This document shows positions 7,485-7,741 of a DNA stretch of 7,741 nt, in pieces (position 1 is the first letter of the stretch; every line of letters begins with the position of its first letter). The DNA comes from Fidelibacterota bacterium (lineage in GTDB: Bacteria > Bipolaricaulota > Bipolaricaulia > Bipolaricaulales > Bipolaricaulaceae). The position numbers and the translations under genes are program-made. The stretch is from NCBI GenBank assembly GCA_024277405.1, contig JAJRVI010000160.1, positions 1-7,741 of the forward strand. Reading direction: 5' to 3'. The notes under the pieces are model-generated. The model was not told where the DNA came from. It searched no databases and saw only the letters and a program-made list of their open reading frames with translations.

Positions 7485-7495
7485 TCACCTCCTTT
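7485..7495 (-). promoter_or_regulatory. Strong ribosome binding site of cas10
   Basis: The minus strand reads AAAGGAGGTGA, a near-perfect complement to the 16S rRNA 3' tail, ending four bases before the GTG start at 7480. It takes up about half of the 21-bp gap after the HTH gene and fixes the non-ATG start of cas10. The gap leaves no room for a separate promoter. Confidence 0.9.
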
Positions 7496-7501
7496 GAACG
7501 A

Positions 7502-7741
7502 TTAGGGTAACAGCCCCTGAGAGGGGCCGCCATCGGGAGTTTCGCCTACCGGAGATAGGCCCATTTCCCTAACATAGGGAGCGAGAAGCGACACCAAACT
7601 GGTCCTGTCAACCCGTAACCCCTCCGGCCAGCCCAGGAACTCCCGCGCCTTCCTGAACACGCTGCCCAGTTGGTGCCCCACCGTGCGCGGGCTCTTGCCT
7701 AGCCGCCCGGCGATCTCGGCATCCGTCCCGCCCCGTAACAC
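7502..7741 (-). CDS. LuxR-type helix-turn-helix protein, C-terminal fragment (5' end outside window)
   Basis: Only the last 79 codons lie in the window; the frame is open to the right edge and ends at TAA (7504-7502). The fragment begins VLRGGTDAEIAGRLGKSPRT and continues VGHQLGSVFRKAREFLGW. This matches the GerE/LuxR DNA-binding domain consensus (G-x-T-x-x-EIA-x-x-L-x-x-S-x-x-TV-x-x-x-L-x-x-x-x-x-K), with the recognition helix at about SPRTVGHQLGSVFRKA. The first codon at the edge is GTG, but the domain's usual opening (LT-x-RE-x-EVL) is missing, so it is probably an internal valine, not the start. About 37 residues without a recognisable motif follow the domain. The stop lies 21 bp before the cas10 start on the same strand, so it may be the first visible gene of the operon and a candidate regulator. 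A sigma-70 region 4-like HTH protein is an alternative. The sensing domain, if any, is off-window. Confidence 0.75.
   Translation of the reverse strand: MLRGGTDAEIAGRLGKSPRTVGHQLGSVFRKAREFLGWPEGLRVDRTSLVSLLAPYVREMGLSPVGETPDGGPSQGLLP

Noticed and set aside
7544..7560. Inverted repeat GCCTA...TAGGC in the HTH gene
   Set aside because: Only 5 bp with a 7-base loop, inside coding sequence, no U-tract; this occurs easily by chance.
7606..7611. A perfect TTGACA -35-like hexamer on the minus strand within the HTH gene, upstream of cas10
   Set aside because: No acceptable -10 box lies 16-18 bases downstream; the nearest AT-rich hexamer (TATGTT) is 29 bases away, so it is probably chance coding sequence.
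1..7741. CRISPR array, tRNA or rRNA genes, insertion sequences
   Set aside because: No regularly spaced direct repeats, RNA gene signatures, transposase motifs or terminal inverted repeats were seen by eye; coding sequence fills almost the whole window.
1..7741. Assignment to a specific genus such as Thermus
   Set aside because: GC-rich codon use and compact genes suggest a possible thermophile, but no marker gene is present and codon use varies between genes, so any taxon name would be a guess.

Overview
The window holds one long minus-strand gene cluster: the complete effector part of a type III-A (Csm) CRISPR-Cas system. In transcription order (right to left) it reads: 3' end of a LuxR-type helix-turn-helix gene (7741-7502, cut by the window edge), cas10/csm1 (7480-4901), csm2 (4899-4492), csm3 (4480-3671), csm4 (3658-2597), csm5 (2600-1488), a CARF-HEPN ancillary nuclease of the Cas02710 (TIGR02710, Csm6-like) family (1487-261), and the first 88 codons of a cas6-like gene (264-1, cut by the left edge). 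There is essentially no non-coding DNA. Gaps between neighbours run from 21 bp down to zero, and two junctions are 4-base ATGA overlaps. Most junctions carry a strong purine-rich Shine-Dalgarno sequence, so the genes look like one translationally coupled operon.

How the parts should work together (family knowledge applied to the motifs seen): Cas6 would cut the precursor crRNA. Cas10, Csm2, Csm3, Csm4 and Csm5 would form the Csm ribonucleoprotein, with Csm4 near the crRNA 5' handle, Csm3 and Csm2 as the two filaments, and Csm5 at the 3' end. On binding target RNA, Csm3 would cut it (Asp39 present). The Cas10 HD domain (His21-Asp22) could cut ssDNA, and the Cas10 palm domain (GGDD 658-661) could make cyclic oligoadenylate. 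That messenger would bind the CARF domain of the 408-residue protein and switch on its HEPN RNase (Arg354/Arg356...His361). All the catalytic signatures I can check are intact, so the system looks functional.

The window contains no cas1/cas2, no reverse transcriptase, no stand-alone ring nuclease and no recognisable CRISPR array. These may lie beyond either edge, most plausibly past cas6 on the left. The effector core is a known system type. The points worth a second look are the LuxR-type regulator 21 bp upstream of cas10, and the CARF-HEPN gene, whose third-codon-position GC is visibly lower than that of cas10 and cas6.

Organism: GC-rich DNA, frequent GTG starts and strong AAGGAGG-type ribosome binding sites show a bacterium. 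Gene compactness and the many charged residues are compatible with a thermophile, but I cannot assign a phylum from this window.
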